64,000 nt of DNA from an uncultured Marinifilum sp. (GCF_963677195.1 NZ_OY781918.1:1476923-1540922), one strand, 5' to 3'. Counted from the first letter of the stretch, positions 55,018 to 64,000 are shown. Translations and numbers: made by a program. Notes: generated by a model not told the origin, from the sequence alone.

Positions 55018-56706
55018 ATGTCAGACGATAAGAAAATTATTTTTTCGATGGATAGGGTAAGTAAAACCTTTTCGTCGCAAAAAAAAGTACTAAATAATAT
55101 TAATCTATCTTTTTTTTATGGAGCTAAGATTGGTATTATTGGTTTAAATGGTTCAGGTAAATCTACTTTGTTAAAAATTATTGCCGGATTGGAAAGTTCC
55201 TACGACGGACATGTAGTTTGGTCGAAGGAGCATAATATTGGTTATTTGGCCCAGGAACCAATTTTAGATGATACTAAAACAGTTAAAGAGATTGTACAAG
55301 AAGGTGTACAGGATATTGTAGATACCTTAAACGCTTACGAAGCTGTTAATCTAAAATTTGGGGACCCTGAGGTTCTTGAAGATCCTGATAAAATGCAAGC
55401 CGTAATGGATGAGCAAGCGGAACTTCAGGAGAAAATTGATCATTATGATGCTTGGAATTTAGATACTAAGCTCGAAAGAGCTATGGATGCGTTACGTTGT
55501 CCTGATGGAGAAACGAATGTAAAGCATTTATCAGGTGGGGAGAGAAGACGAGTAGCACTTTGCCGTTTGCTATTACAGGAACCAGATATTTTACTTCTCG
55601 ATGAACCTACTAACCATCTCGATGCAGAATCTATTGATTGGTTAGAACAACATTTAGCACAATATAAGGGAACAGTTATTAGTATTACTCACGATAGATA
55701 TTTTCTTGATAATGTTGCAGGTTGGATTTTAGAGTTAGATAGAGGAGAAGGAATTCCATGGAAAGGTAATTATAGCTCCTGGCTTGATCAGAAGACTCAA
55801 CGCATGCAAATGGAAGAGAAATCAGCCAGTAAGCGACGCAAAACTCTCGAGCGAGAATTAGAATGGGTTCGTATGGCACCTAAAGCCCGTCAGGCAAAAA
55901 ATAAAGCCCGTTTGAATGCTTACGATACCATGATGAATGAAGATCTTAAGCAAAAAGAAGAGAAACTTGAAATTTTTATTCCGAACGGACCCCGTTTAGG
56001 AAATAAAGTGATACAGGTTAAGGAAGTTTCGAAAGCATTTGGACAGAAATTATTATTCGACGATTTAGAATTTGAATTGCCTCCAGCTGGTATTGTTGGG
56101 GTTATTGGTCCTAACGGCGCTGGTAAAACTACTCTCTTTCGTATGATTATGGACCTAGAACAACCTGATAAGGGGACTTTTGAGGTTGGTGATACCGTAA
56201 AAGTAGGTTACGTTGATCAACAGCATGCTGATATCGATCCAGAAAAATCGGTTTATGAAGTAATTTCTGGTGGGGGCGATTTAATTAATGTTGGTGGACG
56301 TACGGTAAATGCGCGTGCTTATGTTGGACGATTTAATTTTACCGGAGCCGATCAGGAAAAGAAATGTGGCGTATTATCGGGTGGAGAAAGAAATAGATTA
56401 CATCTGGCTCTTACTTTAAAAGAAGAGGCAAACGTTCTTCTTCTCGATGAGCCTACCAATGATATTGATGTAAATACCCTTCGTGCGCTTGAAGAAGGTT
56501 TGGAGAGTTTTGCGGGTTGTGCGGTTGTTATTTCGCACGATCGTTGGTTTCTGGATAGAATTGCTACACATATACTCGCATTTGAGGGAAATTCGCATGT
56601 TCAGTTTTTCGAAGGTGGATATAGCGATTATGAAATTAACAGAAAGAAACGTATGGGAGATGAAGGGCCTAAGCGTATTAGGTATAAAAAATTAATTGCA
56701 GACTAA
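55018..56706 (+). CDS. ettA: Energy-dependent translational throttle protein EttA
   Basis: An ABC-F protein that gates the first elongation step according to ATP/ADP. Two ABC modules in 562 residues: Walker A GLNGSGKST and GPNGAGKTT, signatures LSGGERRRVALCRLL and LSGGERNRLHLAL, Walker B LLLDEPTNHLDAES and LLLDEPTNDIDVN. There are no membrane helices. The arm between is of EttA size, and the first module keeps the EttA-like KHLSGGERRRV, so EttA is preferred over other ABC-F members. Confidence 0.95.
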   Translation: MSDDKKIIFSMDRVSKTFSSQKKVLNNINLSFFYGAKIGIIGLNGSGKSTLLKIIAGLESSYDGHVVWSKEHNIGYLAQEPILDDTKTVKEIVQEGVQDIVDTLNAYEAVNLKFGDPEVLEDPDKMQAVMDEQAELQEKIDHYDAWNLDTKLERAMDALRCPDGETNVKHLSGGERRRVALCRLLLQEPDILLLDEPTNHLDAESIDWLEQHLAQYKGTVISITHDRYFLDNVAGWILELDRGEGIPWKGNYSSWLDQKTQRMQMEEKSASKRRKTLERELEWVRMAPKARQAKNKARLNAYDTMMNEDLKQKEEKLEIFIPNGPRLGNKVIQVKEVSKAFGQKLLFDDLEFELPPAGIVGVIGPNGAGKTTLFRMIMDLEQPDKGTFEVGDTVKVGYVDQQHADIDPEKSVYEVISGGGDLINVGGRTVNARAYVGRFNFTGADQEKKCGVLSGGERNRLHLALTLKEEANVLLLDEPTNDIDVNTLRALEEGLESFAGCAVVISHDRWFLDRIATHILAFEGNSHVQFFEGGYSDYEINRKKRMGDEGPKRIRYKKLIAD

Positions 56707-56710
56707 TTTA

Positions 56711-56750
56711 TTTAGGGAAGATTTTAAATTAAGAATCTTCCCTAAATTTT
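56711..56750 (+). terminator. Intrinsic terminator of ettA
   Basis: A perfect 13-bp stem (TTTAGGGAAGATT at 56711-56723 with AATCTTCCCTAAA at 56734-56746), loop of 10 nt, then TTTT. Confidence 0.85.
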
Positions 56751-56794
56751 ATTACCTTATAAACACTTTATAATTCATATTTAAATTTATTTCA

Positions 56795-57148
56795 ATGAGT
56801 CAATTTGCAACACAAAACGATGAGAGAAACTGGGCAATGTTTTGTCACTTAGCAGCTTTTTCAGGTGTTATTATACCATTTGGTCATGTTATAGGTCCCT
56901 TAATTATGTGGACCATGAAAAAAGACGATTCAGAATTGGTTAATCGCGAAGGGAAAAAATCGCTTAATTTTCAAATATCAATGAGTATTTACTTATTTGT
57001 TTCGGCTTTATTAGTTTTTGTTGGCATAGGTATTATTTTGTTAATGGCACTTGGAATAATTAGTATTATTTTTGTTGTAATGGCCATTGTAAAAACTTTA
57101 AATGGTGAAGATTATCAGTATCCGCTTACAATAGAATTTATAAAATAG
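56795..57148 (+). CDS. DUF4870 membrane protein
   Basis: A 117-residue protein with four hydrophobic helices. DERNWAMFCHLAAFSGVIIP at the start and LVNREGKKSLNFQISMSIY in the middle are the DUF4870 marks. The function of the family is unknown. Its stop overlaps the GTG start of the next gene by 1 nt, so the two are probably translated together. Confidence 0.88.
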   Translation: MSQFATQNDERNWAMFCHLAAFSGVIIPFGHVIGPLIMWTMKKDDSELVNREGKKSLNFQISMSIYLFVSALLVFVGIGIILLMALGIISIIFVVMAIVKTLNGEDYQYPLTIEFIK

Positions 57149-57483
57149 TGAATTCATTATCGATTTATAAGACAATCTACTTTATTGGGATTGTCTTAAT
57201 TTTTTTAGGAGCTTACCGAATGTTTAAAGTGCTGGAATATGGAGTATTTCTATTTTCGATTGGCATAATAATGTATAGCGGAATACAAATATTTTTGCTT
57301 TTACAGCAATCAGTAAAAACTTGGACAATATTTAATTATTTAAAAATATCTGTAAATATATTATTACTGATATCCATTTTGTTATTAGTTGTATTTCAGT
57401 TAAATGAATGGTATTATCCTTTTGTTTTGGCTTTAGTTTTTGATTTTTTTGCTAATATTTTAAAAAGAATTCAAAAAACATAA
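57148..57483 (+). CDS. Small multi-helix membrane protein of unknown function
   Basis: A 111-residue hydrophobic protein with four predicted helices (for example TIYFIGIVLIFLGAYRMF and ISVNILLLISILLLVVFQL) and no recognisable family. It begins with GTG overlapping the TAG of the DUF4870 gene by 1 nt, the usual sign of coupling. The end is KRIQKT with no targeting signal. Confidence 0.7.
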   Translation: MNSLSIYKTIYFIGIVLIFLGAYRMFKVLEYGVFLFSIGIIMYSGIQIFLLLQQSVKTWTIFNYLKISVNILLLISILLLVVFQLNEWYYPFVLALVFDFFANILKRIQKT

Positions 57484-57560
57484 TTTTCTTCCTTATAACT
57501 AAGAATTTTAACTTACCTATAGCTTTCGGCTTAAAGCTGTGTTACTCTCGAAATATTTAA

Positions 57561-57568
57561 TATTTTTG
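57561..57568 (+). promoter_or_regulatory. Candidate -7 promoter element for hisS
   Basis: TATTTTTG, with TGTG at 57538-57541 nineteen nt upstream as an imperfect -33. It is 34 nt before the hisS ATG. Confidence 0.5.
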
Positions 57569-57602
57569 TAATTCTGATAAATAACCAAAACAAAGAATTA
57601 AA

Positions 57603-58964
57603 ATGGCTCAAAAACCGTCTATTCCTAAAGGAACGAGAGATTTTTCACCAGTTGAAATGGTGAAGAGAAATTACATTTTTGATACAATTAAAGATGTATT
57701 TCAACTTTACGGATTTATGCCGATTGAAACTCCTTCGATGGAAAATCTTTCGACTCTAATGGGAAAATATGGAGAAGAAGGTGATAAATTACTTTTTAAA
57801 GTATTGAATTCGGGAGATTTTATCTCTAAAGTACGCCAGGAACAATTACAGGAAAGAAACTCTGTAAAATTAACCACAAAGATTAGTGAAAAAGGATTGC
57901 GTTACGATTTAACAGTTCCGTTTGCTCGATATGTAGTTCAACATCGTAACGAAATTAGTTTTCCTTTTAAAAGATATCAGATACAACCTGTTTGGAGAGC
58001 CGACAGACCACAAAAAGGTCGATATCGTGAGTTTTATCAGTGCGATGTTGATGTAATTGGAAGCAATTCTCTTTTAAACGAAGTAGAATTAATTCAGATT
58101 GTTGATGAAGTATACAGAAGATTACAATTGAATGTAATTGTGAAGTTGAATAACCGTAAAATTTTAGCCGGAATTGCTGAAATTATTGGTGAAGCAGAGA
58201 AAATTGTAGACATTACTGTAGCTATTGATAAATTAGATAAAATTGGCTTAGATAATGTGAATAAAGAATTGGTTGAGAAAGGAATATCAGCGAAAGCAAT
58301 TGAAACTTTGCAACCAATAATTTTATTAGCAGGAACCAATAGCGAAAAAATAGCTAAGCTTAAAGAATTATTAGCTAGCTCTGAAATTGGAATGAAAGGA
58401 ATTGAGGAACTGGAAACTGTTTTCTCTTACCTTGAAAAATTAGGTGTTAAAACCGAAGTAGAGTTAGATTTGACTCTTGCCAGAGGATTAAATTATTATA
58501 CTGGAGCTATATTCGAAGTAAAATCTAAGGATATGGAGTTTGGAAGTATTACCGGAGGTGGTCGTTACGACGATTTAACTGGTATTTTTGGATTGAAAGA
58601 TGTTTCGGGAGTTGGTATCTCATTTGGCGCAGATCGTATTTACGATGTATTAGAGCAAATGGATAAGTTTCCAAAAGAAACAGCGGCAACAACAAAAGTT
58701 TTATTTATCAATTTTGGAGAAAAAGAAGAATTATTCTGTTTGCCAATTCTTGCAAAGTTGAGAGCAAATGGTGTTAATGCTGAAATATATCCTGCTTCTC
58801 AGAAAATGAAGAAGCAAATGACTTACGCTAATAATAAAAATATACCTTTTGTAATTATGGTAGGTGAAAGTGAAATACAGGAAGGCAAACTTAGTTTAAA
58901 AGATATGGATTCGGGAGAACAAACAAAGTTAACTCCTGAAGAATTAATAGAGAAATTAGGCTAA
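57603..58964 (+). CDS. hisS: Histidine--tRNA ligase
   Basis: Class II aminoacyl-tRNA synthetase. Motif 1 and 2 segments [20 protein letters not shown] and [20 protein letters not shown], the HisA motif [14 protein letters not shown] and motif 3 [19 protein letters not shown] are present, followed by the anticodon-binding domain. Length 453. An AT-rich hairpin directly follows the stop. Confidence 0.97.
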   Translation: MAQKPSIPKGTRDFSPVEMVKRNYIFDTIKDVFQLYGFMPIETPSMENLSTLMGKYGEEGDKLLFKVLNSGDFISKVRQEQLQERNSVKLTTKISEKGLRYDLTVPFARYVVQHRNEISFPFKRYQIQPVWRADRPQKGRYREFYQCDVDVIGSNSLLNEVELIQIVDEVYRRLQLNVIVKLNNRKILAGIAEIIGEAEKIVDITVAIDKLDKIGLDNVNKELVEKGISAKAIETLQPIILLAGTNSEKIAKLKELLASSEIGMKGIEELETVFSYLEKLGVKTEVELDLTLARGLNYYTGAIFEVKSKDMEFGSITGGGRYDDLTGIFGLKDVSGVGISFGADRIYDVLEQMDKFPKETAATTKVLFINFGEKEELFCLPILAKLRANGVNAEIYPASQKMKKQMTYANNKNIPFVIMVGESEIQEGKLSLKDMDSGEQTKLTPEELIEKLG

Positions 58965-58985
58965 TATACAATTTGTATATTTTTA
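58963..58985 (+). terminator. Weak AT-rich hairpin at the hisS stop
   Basis: AATATACAA (58963-58971) faces TTGTATATT (58973-58981), followed by TTTT. The stem lacks GC pairs and begins in the stop codon, so it may not act alone. Confidence 0.4.
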
Positions 58986-59255
58986 ATTTCTTATGTCTGA
59001 TATTTAGATATCGTAAAATTTTCAGCCGATTTTATATCGAAATTAAGACAAAGGCCTATTGTGGTTGAGTGATATAAAAAATTTATTTAATAATGATATT
59101 CGCTTTTTTAGAAGATAGACCCATTGAAACAATTGGAGGAGATATTCGTTTCCCTTGAGTGTTTATTTGCTTATTTTAAAATTGCACACTACAATATTAA
59201 TTTGTGGTGCATTATTTTTTTGATTTTAACAACAAATACTTAACACAATAAGAAC
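58965..59255 (+). other. 291-nt spacer before the HutH-family gene
   Basis: AT-rich and without a firm gene. It contains a 21-codon ATG-to-stop stretch (59093-59158, MIFAFLEDRP...) of no evident homology and a TGCAC...GTGCA pair at 59183-59212. No TAnnTTTG motif stands out. Confidence 0.4.
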
Positions 59256-60767
59256 ATGGCTAACATGCATTTTATTTCTCCGGAAAAATTAACATTCGAG
59301 AGAATTGAAGAAATTTTAGAGAATAAATACAAATTAGGATTATCTGATGAGTCGAAAGCTTTAATTCAAAGATCGAAAGATTATTTGGATGAAACTATCG
59401 CAAAAGCAACTAAACCAATTTATGGTATAACCACTGGTTTTGGCTCACTTTGTAAAATATCAATATCAGAAGAGGATTTAAGTCAGCTGCAAAGCAATTT
59501 GGTAATGTCTCATGCTTGCAGTATTGGTAATGTTATCCCTAAAGATATAATTAGATTAATGTTGCTTTTAAAAGCTCATGCATTGTCGATGGGAAAATCG
59601 GGCGTTCAATTGGCAACCGTTGAGCGTATTATTGATATGTACAATATGGATGTATTACCTGTTGTACGTGATTTAGGATCTTTGGGTGCTTCGGGCGATT
59701 TGGCCCCATTAGCAAACTTGTTTTTGCCTTTATTTGGTGAAGGTGAGGTTATTTACGATGACGAAATGCGTCCGTCTAAAGAAGTGTTATCCGAATTAGG
59801 ATGGGAACCAATTGCATTAGGTGCAAAAGAAGGATTGGCTTTGTTAAATGGAACACAATTTATGAGTTCTCATGCTGTTTATACATTGCTAAAAGCATTT
59901 CAGCTGGTAAAATATGCCGATATTATTGGTAGTATTTCATTAGAGGGCTACGATGGAAGAATAGATCCTTTTCTGGCTCCGATTCACGAAGCTCGACCTC
60001 ATAACGGACAAATTGAAACTGCACGTAATATCCGAACACTTCTCGAAGGAAGTGAGTTTATTACTAATGAAAAGAAAAATGTTCAAGATCCTTACTCATT
60101 TCGTTGTATGCCTCAAGTACATGGAGCTTCGAAAGATGCGATTAACTATGTAGCAGGTGTTGTGGAAACCGAAATTAATTCGGTTACCGATAATCCAACG
60201 ATTTTTGTCGATGAGGATATGATTCTTTCAGGAGGTAATTTTCATGGTCAACCATTGGCTTTAAGTCTCGATTTCTTAGCTATTGCAATGGCCGAATTGG
60301 GAAGTATTTCGGAGCGTAGAACTTACAGATTAATTTCGGGCGATCGCGATAATCCAGAATTTTTGGTTGCAAATTCGGGTTTAAATTCAGGGTTTATGAT
60401 TCCTCAATATGCTGCAGCTTCAATTGTTAGTCAAAACAAGCAATTGTGTACACCTTGCTCTGTTGATTCTATTCCTTCTTCGAACGAGCAGGAAGATCAT
60501 GTAAGTATGGGTGGTAATGCGGCTACCAAAACATTGAAAGTTGCAGAGAATGTAGAGCGTATTTTGGCCATTGAGTTGATGAATGCAGCTCAGGCAGTTG
60601 ATTTACGTCGTCCGGGAAAATCATCTCCATTTATTGAAGATTTCTTATCTCAGTTTCGCGAAGTAGTTACTTTTAACGAGCACGATCGTGTAATGTACAA
60701 GGATATTGAATCGGCAATAGAATTTTTAAAAGCAGGAAGATTTGTAGGTGAAGCAGCAATTATCTAA
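59256..60767 (+). CDS. Histidine/aromatic amino acid ammonia-lyase (HutH family)
   Basis: 503 residues with the self-processing MIO triad Ala145-Ser146-Gly147 in GSLGASGDLAPLANL, Tyr56 in YGITTGFGSL, and the C-terminal substrate loop SSNEQEDHVSMGGNAATKT. SHACS at 85-89 and EDHVSMG resemble histidine ammonia-lyase, so histidine to urocanate is the first guess. It is not in a hut operon (no hutU, hutI or ftcD here), so tyrosine or phenylalanine use cannot be excluded. Met1 or Met4 (59265) may be the true start. Confidence 0.85.
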   Translation: MANMHFISPEKLTFERIEEILENKYKLGLSDESKALIQRSKDYLDETIAKATKPIYGITTGFGSLCKISISEEDLSQLQSNLVMSHACSIGNVIPKDIIRLMLLLKAHALSMGKSGVQLATVERIIDMYNMDVLPVVRDLGSLGASGDLAPLANLFLPLFGEGEVIYDDEMRPSKEVLSELGWEPIALGAKEGLALLNGTQFMSSHAVYTLLKAFQLVKYADIIGSISLEGYDGRIDPFLAPIHEARPHNGQIETARNIRTLLEGSEFITNEKKNVQDPYSFRCMPQVHGASKDAINYVAGVVETEINSVTDNPTIFVDEDMILSGGNFHGQPLALSLDFLAIAMAELGSISERRTYRLISGDRDNPEFLVANSGLNSGFMIPQYAAASIVSQNKQLCTPCSVDSIPSSNEQEDHVSMGGNAATKTLKVAENVERILAIELMNAAQAVDLRRPGKSSPFIEDFLSQFREVVTFNEHDRVMYKDIESAIEFLKAGRFVGEAAII

Positions 60768-60786
60768 ACATAGAATAATATAAAAT

Positions 60787-60820
60787 AATAAAGGCTGAAT
60801 CAATCGATTCAGCCTTTATT
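60787..60820. terminator. Bidirectional terminator between the HutH-family gene and the sensor operon
   Basis: A perfect 15-bp stem (AATAAAGGCTGAATC at 60787-60801 with GATTCAGCCTTTATT at 60806-60820), 4-nt loop. It lies in the 54-nt convergent gap. Confidence 0.88.
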
Positions 60821-60821
60821 G

Positions 60822-61310
60822 CTATTTAAAGTTTTGTTTATTTTTATTGTGTTCGCGAAAGCCCTTTTCTTTAATTCTTTTTAGAAGCATTCCCTGAAAT
60901 TGTTTCTCGGAATGATACAATTTTAATACCTTTTTAATTGGAAGTATTTTTTTAAATTTAACATGATATTCTTTATTAAGTTGAGCATCTTTAATTCGAT
61001 ATTCAACCATATCATCGCTAATTTTTTCTAATTCGTTGTTGGGAATATTATCAATTCCAAGGTGTATTTTCTTAAATAATGTTCTTTCACCTTTTCTTAA
61101 AATTTCTTTTTTATTTTCAAGCTCATTGTACACAGGCCAAAATACCTGGGCTTCATCAGGTGTTAATTCAAGTTTTTGTGTGATATATGATACCTTTTGC
61201 GCCTGAATTTCTTTGTGCATTCTAGCACGTTTTTCTCCTCTGCCTTGTTGTGCATTGGCCGAAAAACAGAAGCTTAGTAGTATTGATATTGATATAATAA
61301 TTCGGTACAT
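60822..61310 (-). CDS. Periplasmic sensor-like protein of an ECF sigma operon
   Basis: Signal peptide (1-20, ending SANAQ), then a 140-residue helical protein with a LTPDEAQVFWPVYNELENKK segment, the Spy/CpxP-type LTxxQ-like motif seen in Bacteroidota proteins labelled sensor of ECF-type sigma factor. It is very basic (about 30 Lys/Arg). It is the last gene of the sigma-membrane protein-sensor run, 10 nt after the membrane protein. A role in detecting envelope stress is inferred from that setting. Confidence 0.78.
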   Translation of the reverse strand: MYRIIISISILLSFCFSANAQQGRGEKRARMHKEIQAQKVSYITQKLELTPDEAQVFWPVYNELENKKEILRKGERTLFKKIHLGIDNIPNNELEKISDDMVEYRIKDAQLNKEYHVKFKKILPIKKVLKLYHSEKQFQGMLLKRIKEKGFREHNKNKQNFK

Positions 61311-61320
61311 AGTTTATATG

Positions 61321-61710
61321 TTAAAGGTTTGCCAGTAATTCATCTGTTTCTAAATCATAATCGGTAAGGTAATCAATGATTTCATCCGATGTAGTTTCCG
61401 ACATATTATCAAAAAATAAATCGTATTCTGCCTCAGTATTATTAATTGTGCTGGTATCTTCAATTTGTGAAATTTGAGGATTTTGATAGTCGGTAGGAAC
61501 CGAATTAGTTATAATTACCTTAATAATTAAGGCCATTCCAATAATACTGGCAGCCATCCATAAATATGGTTTTACAATTTGAAAAACTCCTTGTTTAGCC
61601 GGTTTTTCTTCTTTTTCGATTCTCTCCTGTACTCGATCACTAAGTTTATCGAAGTAATCGTTAGGAACTTTAAATGGTTTATCTTTTTTCATATTCGACA
61701 GGTTATTCAT
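61321..61710 (-). CDS. Single-pass membrane protein, probable anti-sigma partner
   Basis: 129 residues: a charged N-terminal cytoplasmic part (about 1-48, FKVPNDYFDKLSDRVQERIE), one membrane helix (about 49-68, YLWMAASIIGMALIIKVIIT) and an acidic outer C-terminus (DEIIDYLTDYDLETDELL). It follows the ECF sigma gene by 52 nt. The layout fits a membrane anti-sigma factor, but no zinc anti-sigma motif is seen. The start could also be Met7 (61692). Confidence 0.7.
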   Translation of the reverse strand: MNNLSNMKKDKPFKVPNDYFDKLSDRVQERIEKEEKPAKQGVFQIVKPYLWMAASIIGMALIIKVIITNSVPTDYQNPQISQIEDTSTINNTEAEYDLFFDNMSETTSDEIIDYLTDYDLETDELLANL

Positions 61711-61762
61711 AATTACCTATATCTTTTAGACTGTGAATATTTCTTTTGGTTTAATTTAAAAT

Positions 61763-62323
61763 TTAAACTTCGTTTAAACTTAAAAGAGATTCAATTTTTT
61801 TTACTGCATGATGGTAAGAAGCTTTTAGAGCTCCAACCGATGTTTCCAATATTTCTGATATTTGATCATATTTTAGTTCGTCGAAATACTTCATATTAAA
61901 AACCAGACGTTGTTTTTCTGGTAATTTTAGAATTGCCTTTTGTAATTCTAATTGAGCCTGATCTCCATCGAAATATTCATCGGCTTCTAAATTTGCTAGT
62001 AACAGATCTTCAACTTCACCATTGGCGTAAGCAAAATGTTTCTTTTGCTTGTCTGCTAGAAAAGTTAAAGATTCATTAGTAGCAATTCTATACATCCAGG
62101 TAAAAAGCTTTGCATCCGACCTAAAATTTTGCAAGCCTTTCCATATTTTTATGAAAGTATTTTGCAAAACATCATCTGTATCATCATGCGACATTACAAT
62201 TTTCCGAATTTGCCAGTAAAGTCGTTCCTGATATTTTTTAACTAACAGGGAAAAGGCTTTGCTTCTGGTTTTTTTATCCTGAAAAAGTGTTAATATTTCT
62301 TCGTCAGATATGTTGTTCATCAA
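61763..62323 (-). CDS. ECF-subfamily RNA polymerase sigma factor
   Basis: 186 residues with regions 2 and 4 only. Region 2: DDTDDVLQNTFIKIWKGLQN and FTWMYRIATNESLTFLAD. Region 4: LPEKQRLVFNMKYFDELKYD and ETSVGALKASYHHAVKKIE. It starts the operon with the membrane protein and the periplasmic sensor; it probably directs transcription of that operon and of envelope genes elsewhere. Confidence 0.93.
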   Translation of the reverse strand: MMNNISDEEILTLFQDKKTRSKAFSLLVKKYQERLYWQIRKIVMSHDDTDDVLQNTFIKIWKGLQNFRSDAKLFTWMYRIATNESLTFLADKQKKHFAYANGEVEDLLLANLEADEYFDGDQAQLELQKAILKLPEKQRLVFNMKYFDELKYDQISEILETSVGALKASYHHAVKKIESLLSLNEV

Positions 62324-62412
62324 TATCTACTCTGTTATTAAAGTTTAAAAATAACTATTTGTTACTGCATTGTGAAAGGTAAGACTGTAATCTTTTAAAA
62401 AGGTTTAATTTA

Positions 62413-62451
62413 AGAATAAAAAAAATCCGAAATCAAATAGATTCCGGATTT
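62413..62451 (-). terminator. Intrinsic terminator of the transketolase gene
   Basis: On the minus strand AAATCCG (62451-62445) pairs with CGGATTT (62429-62423) across a 15-nt loop, followed by eight T. It lies 21 nt past the stop. Confidence 0.75.
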
Positions 62452-62471
62452 ATATTTGAATAGTGAACTAG

Positions 62472-64000
62472 TTATTTTTGAAGTAATGCTTCTACTTCTT
62501 TTACAACATTTTCAGCTGTATAACCAAATTTATCATCAAGAACTCCTGCAGGAGCAGAATATCCGAAATGATCTAATCCAACGGCTTTACCATTAGCACC
62601 AACCAATCCTTGAAGAGTTACAGGTAATCCGGCAGTTAATCCTAATACAGGAATACCAGCAGGAATTACTTCGTTTTGATATTCGGCAGATTGAGTTCTG
62701 AATAAACCTTCGGAAGGAACAGAAACAATTTGTACTTTCAATCCTTTTTTATCACGTAAAATTTCAGCACCAGCTACCAAAGTAGAAACTTCAGATCCAC
62801 TAGCCAATAAAACGATATCAGGAGTCGATTCAGGTTTTTCAACTATATAAGCACCTTTTTTAGCCTGAAGAGCTTCTTCGTAACGATTTCCGTTTGAAGG
62901 AAGTTCTTTAATATTTTGACGAGATAAGATTAAAGCAGTTGGGGTTTTTGTGTTCTCCATAGCCATTTGCCAAGCAACAGTAGCTTCATCGGCATCAGCA
63001 GGACGAAGAGCTAATAAACTCATTTGTCCGGAGTGGTTTTTCAATTGCTCTAGCAAACGAATTTGTGCTTCTTGCTCAATTGGCTGATGAGTAGGTCCAT
63101 CTTCACCAACGCGGAATGCATCGTGAGTCCATATATATTTTACAGGAACCTGCATTAAAGCCGACAAACGAACTGCAGGTTTCATGTAATCAGAGAATAC
63201 AAAGAAAGTTCCGCAGGCAGCATATAATCCACCATGAAGAGCAATACCATTACATATTGCAGCCATTGTTAATTCAGCAACTCCAGCCTGAAGGAATGCT
63301 CCAGAGAAATCGCCTTTTTTCAAGGCTTTGGTATTTTTTAAGAATCCATCTGTTTTATCAGAATTACTTAAGTCAGCCGATGAAACAATCATATTTTCGG
63401 CCTTAAGAGCTAACTCGGCTAGTACAGCAGCAGAAGCACCACGAGTAGCAGCGCCCGAAGTCTGAACAATGGCAGAGTAATCAATTTCAGGAGCATTACC
63501 ACTAAAGAATTTCTCTAATTTAGCAGCTAATTCAGGATTTGCTTTTGCCCATTCGGCTTGTTCAGCTTTTTTAGCAGCAGCATATTCTGTTTTCTTTTTA
63601 AGAATTTCGTTATAGTATTCTTTTACTTCAGGGAAAATCTGGAAAGGATTTTCAGGGTTTCCGCCTAAATTTTCAATTGTTTTATCAAGAGAAGCTCCGG
63701 CAGCACCAAGAGGTTGACCATGAGTTGAAACCATGTTTTCGAAGCTTTTACCTTCTGCAGTAACAGCACCTTTCCCCATTAATGTTTTTCCAATAATAAT
63801 AGTTGGGCGTTCTGTTTCTTTGTTGGCTAATACTAATGCTTCTCTAATTTCAGATGCATTGTTACCATTGATTGAAATTACATTCCAACCCCATGCTTCG
63901 TATTTTTTTGCAGTATCTTCTACAGTAACTTCTTCAACTTTAGTAGAAAGCTGAATGTTGTTAGAATCGTAGAACATAATTAGGTTACTCAATCCTAAGG
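62472..64000 (-). CDS. tkt: Transketolase (5' end beyond window)
   Basis: Transketolase moves two-carbon units in the pentose phosphate pathway using thiamine diphosphate. Visible are the end of the N-terminal domain (LIMFYDSNNIQL, TLMGKGAVTAEGK, STHGQPLGAAGASLD), the pyrimidine domain with HDAFRVGEDGPTHQPIEQEA, and the C-terminal domain (LLASGSEVSTLVAGAEIL, LDHFGYSAPAGVLDDKFGYT). The reading frame continues to the right edge as LGLSNLIMFYD, so the gene is cut; the TTG at 63992 is an internal Leu, not a start. About 160 N-terminal residues are missing. Confidence 0.95.
   Translation of the reverse strand, partial: LGLSNLIMFYDSNNIQLSTKVEEVTVEDTAKKYEAWGWNVISINGNNASEIREALVLANKETERPTIIIGKTLMGKGAVTAEGKSFENMVSTHGQPLGAAGASLDKTIENLGGNPENPFQIFPEVKEYYNEILKKKTEYAAAKKAEQAEWAKANPELAAKLEKFFSGNAPEIDYSAIVQTSGAATRGASAAVLAELALKAENMIVSSADLSNSDKTDGFLKNTKALKKGDFSGAFLQAGVAELTMAAICNGIALHGGLYAACGTFFVFSDYMKPAVRLSALMQVPVKYIWTHDAFRVGEDGPTHQPIEQEAQIRLLEQLKNHSGQMSLLALRPADADEATVAWQMAMENTKTPTALILSRQNIKELPSNGNRYEEALQAKKGAYIVEKPESTPDIVLLASGSEVSTLVAGAEILRDKKGLKVQIVSVPSEGLFRTQSAEYQNEVIPAGIPVLGLTAGLPVTLQGLVGANGKAVGLDHFGYSAPAGVLDDKFGYTAENVVKEVEALLQK

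Noticed and set aside
59093..59158. 21-codon ORF in the hisS-hutH spacer
   Set aside because: Too short, no ribosome-binding context, no recognisable peptide; reported only as part of the spacer.
63990..63992. TTG as start of transketolase
   Set aside because: It is an internal Leu of the conserved LGLSNLIMFYD segment; the gene continues past the window edge.

Overview
The window is AT-rich chromosomal DNA from a member of the Bacteroidota, most likely an anaerobic or facultative marine-type lineage (Marinilabiliales-like; this placement is inference). The signs are a protein with a type IX secretion (CHU_C/gliding-associated) C-terminus, a TonB receptor with a carboxypeptidase-like N-terminal domain, TAnnTTTG-type -7 promoter elements, near-absence of Shine-Dalgarno sequences, zinc-ligand-free L36, an Asp-type MurA, and Bacteroidota families such as DUF4290 and the short biotin ligase. 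HydF implies [FeFe]-hydrogenase maturation somewhere in the genome. I saw no rRNA, tRNA, CRISPR array, insertion sequence or prophage.

Layout. 1-7.7 kb: rsfS-ftsH (ftsH cut by the left edge), birA, a metal-type TonB receptor preceded by a small secreted Cys/His protein, an SRPBCC protein, pyrE diverging from a NUDIX gene, and a Crp/Fnr regulator diverging from osmC. 8.2-15.7 kb: two minus-strand gene groups, coaD-serine hydrolase-thioredoxin-like protein, and thioredoxin-like protein-SLC12 permease-cytosolic BtuF-like protein. 15.7-20.6 kb: a tight operon ppx/gppA - sigma54 response regulator without a DNA-binding domain - aspA - hydF. 20.8-30.6 kb: an ABC-2 exporter pair, grpE-dnaJ, a TlpA-type thioredoxin, murA, a DUF4290 gene and a UvrD/PcrA helicase. 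30.8-34.4 kb: a T9SS-type surface protein and a degenerate EF-G paralogue (EF-G2).

34.6-54.3 kb: the complete str-S10-spc-alpha ribosomal supercluster in one direction (rpsL to rplQ, with fusA, secY, map, infA, rpoA, and the short rpmD and rpmJ), then eno. It is driven by two visible tandem promoters upstream of rpsL and ends at a strong hairpin after rplQ. 54.3-64 kb: an orphan receiver, ettA, two small membrane proteins, hisS, a HutH-family lyase, a three-gene ECF sigma/membrane/periplasmic sensor operon, and transketolase (cut by the right edge).

No gene cassette here is a clearly new system. The best leads are: (i) the hydF-aspA-regulator-ppx operon lacking hydE/hydG; (ii) the small Cys/His protein plus His-rich TonB receptor, with a 51-nt two-tier hairpin between them and a promoter giving an almost leaderless mRNA; (iii) EF-G2, missing GTPase residues that the window's own EF-G keeps; (iv) thioredoxin-fold proteins that have lost one or both active-site cysteines; (v) candidate autoregulatory RNA structures in the ribosomal cluster and one strong Shine-Dalgarno sequence before rplF.
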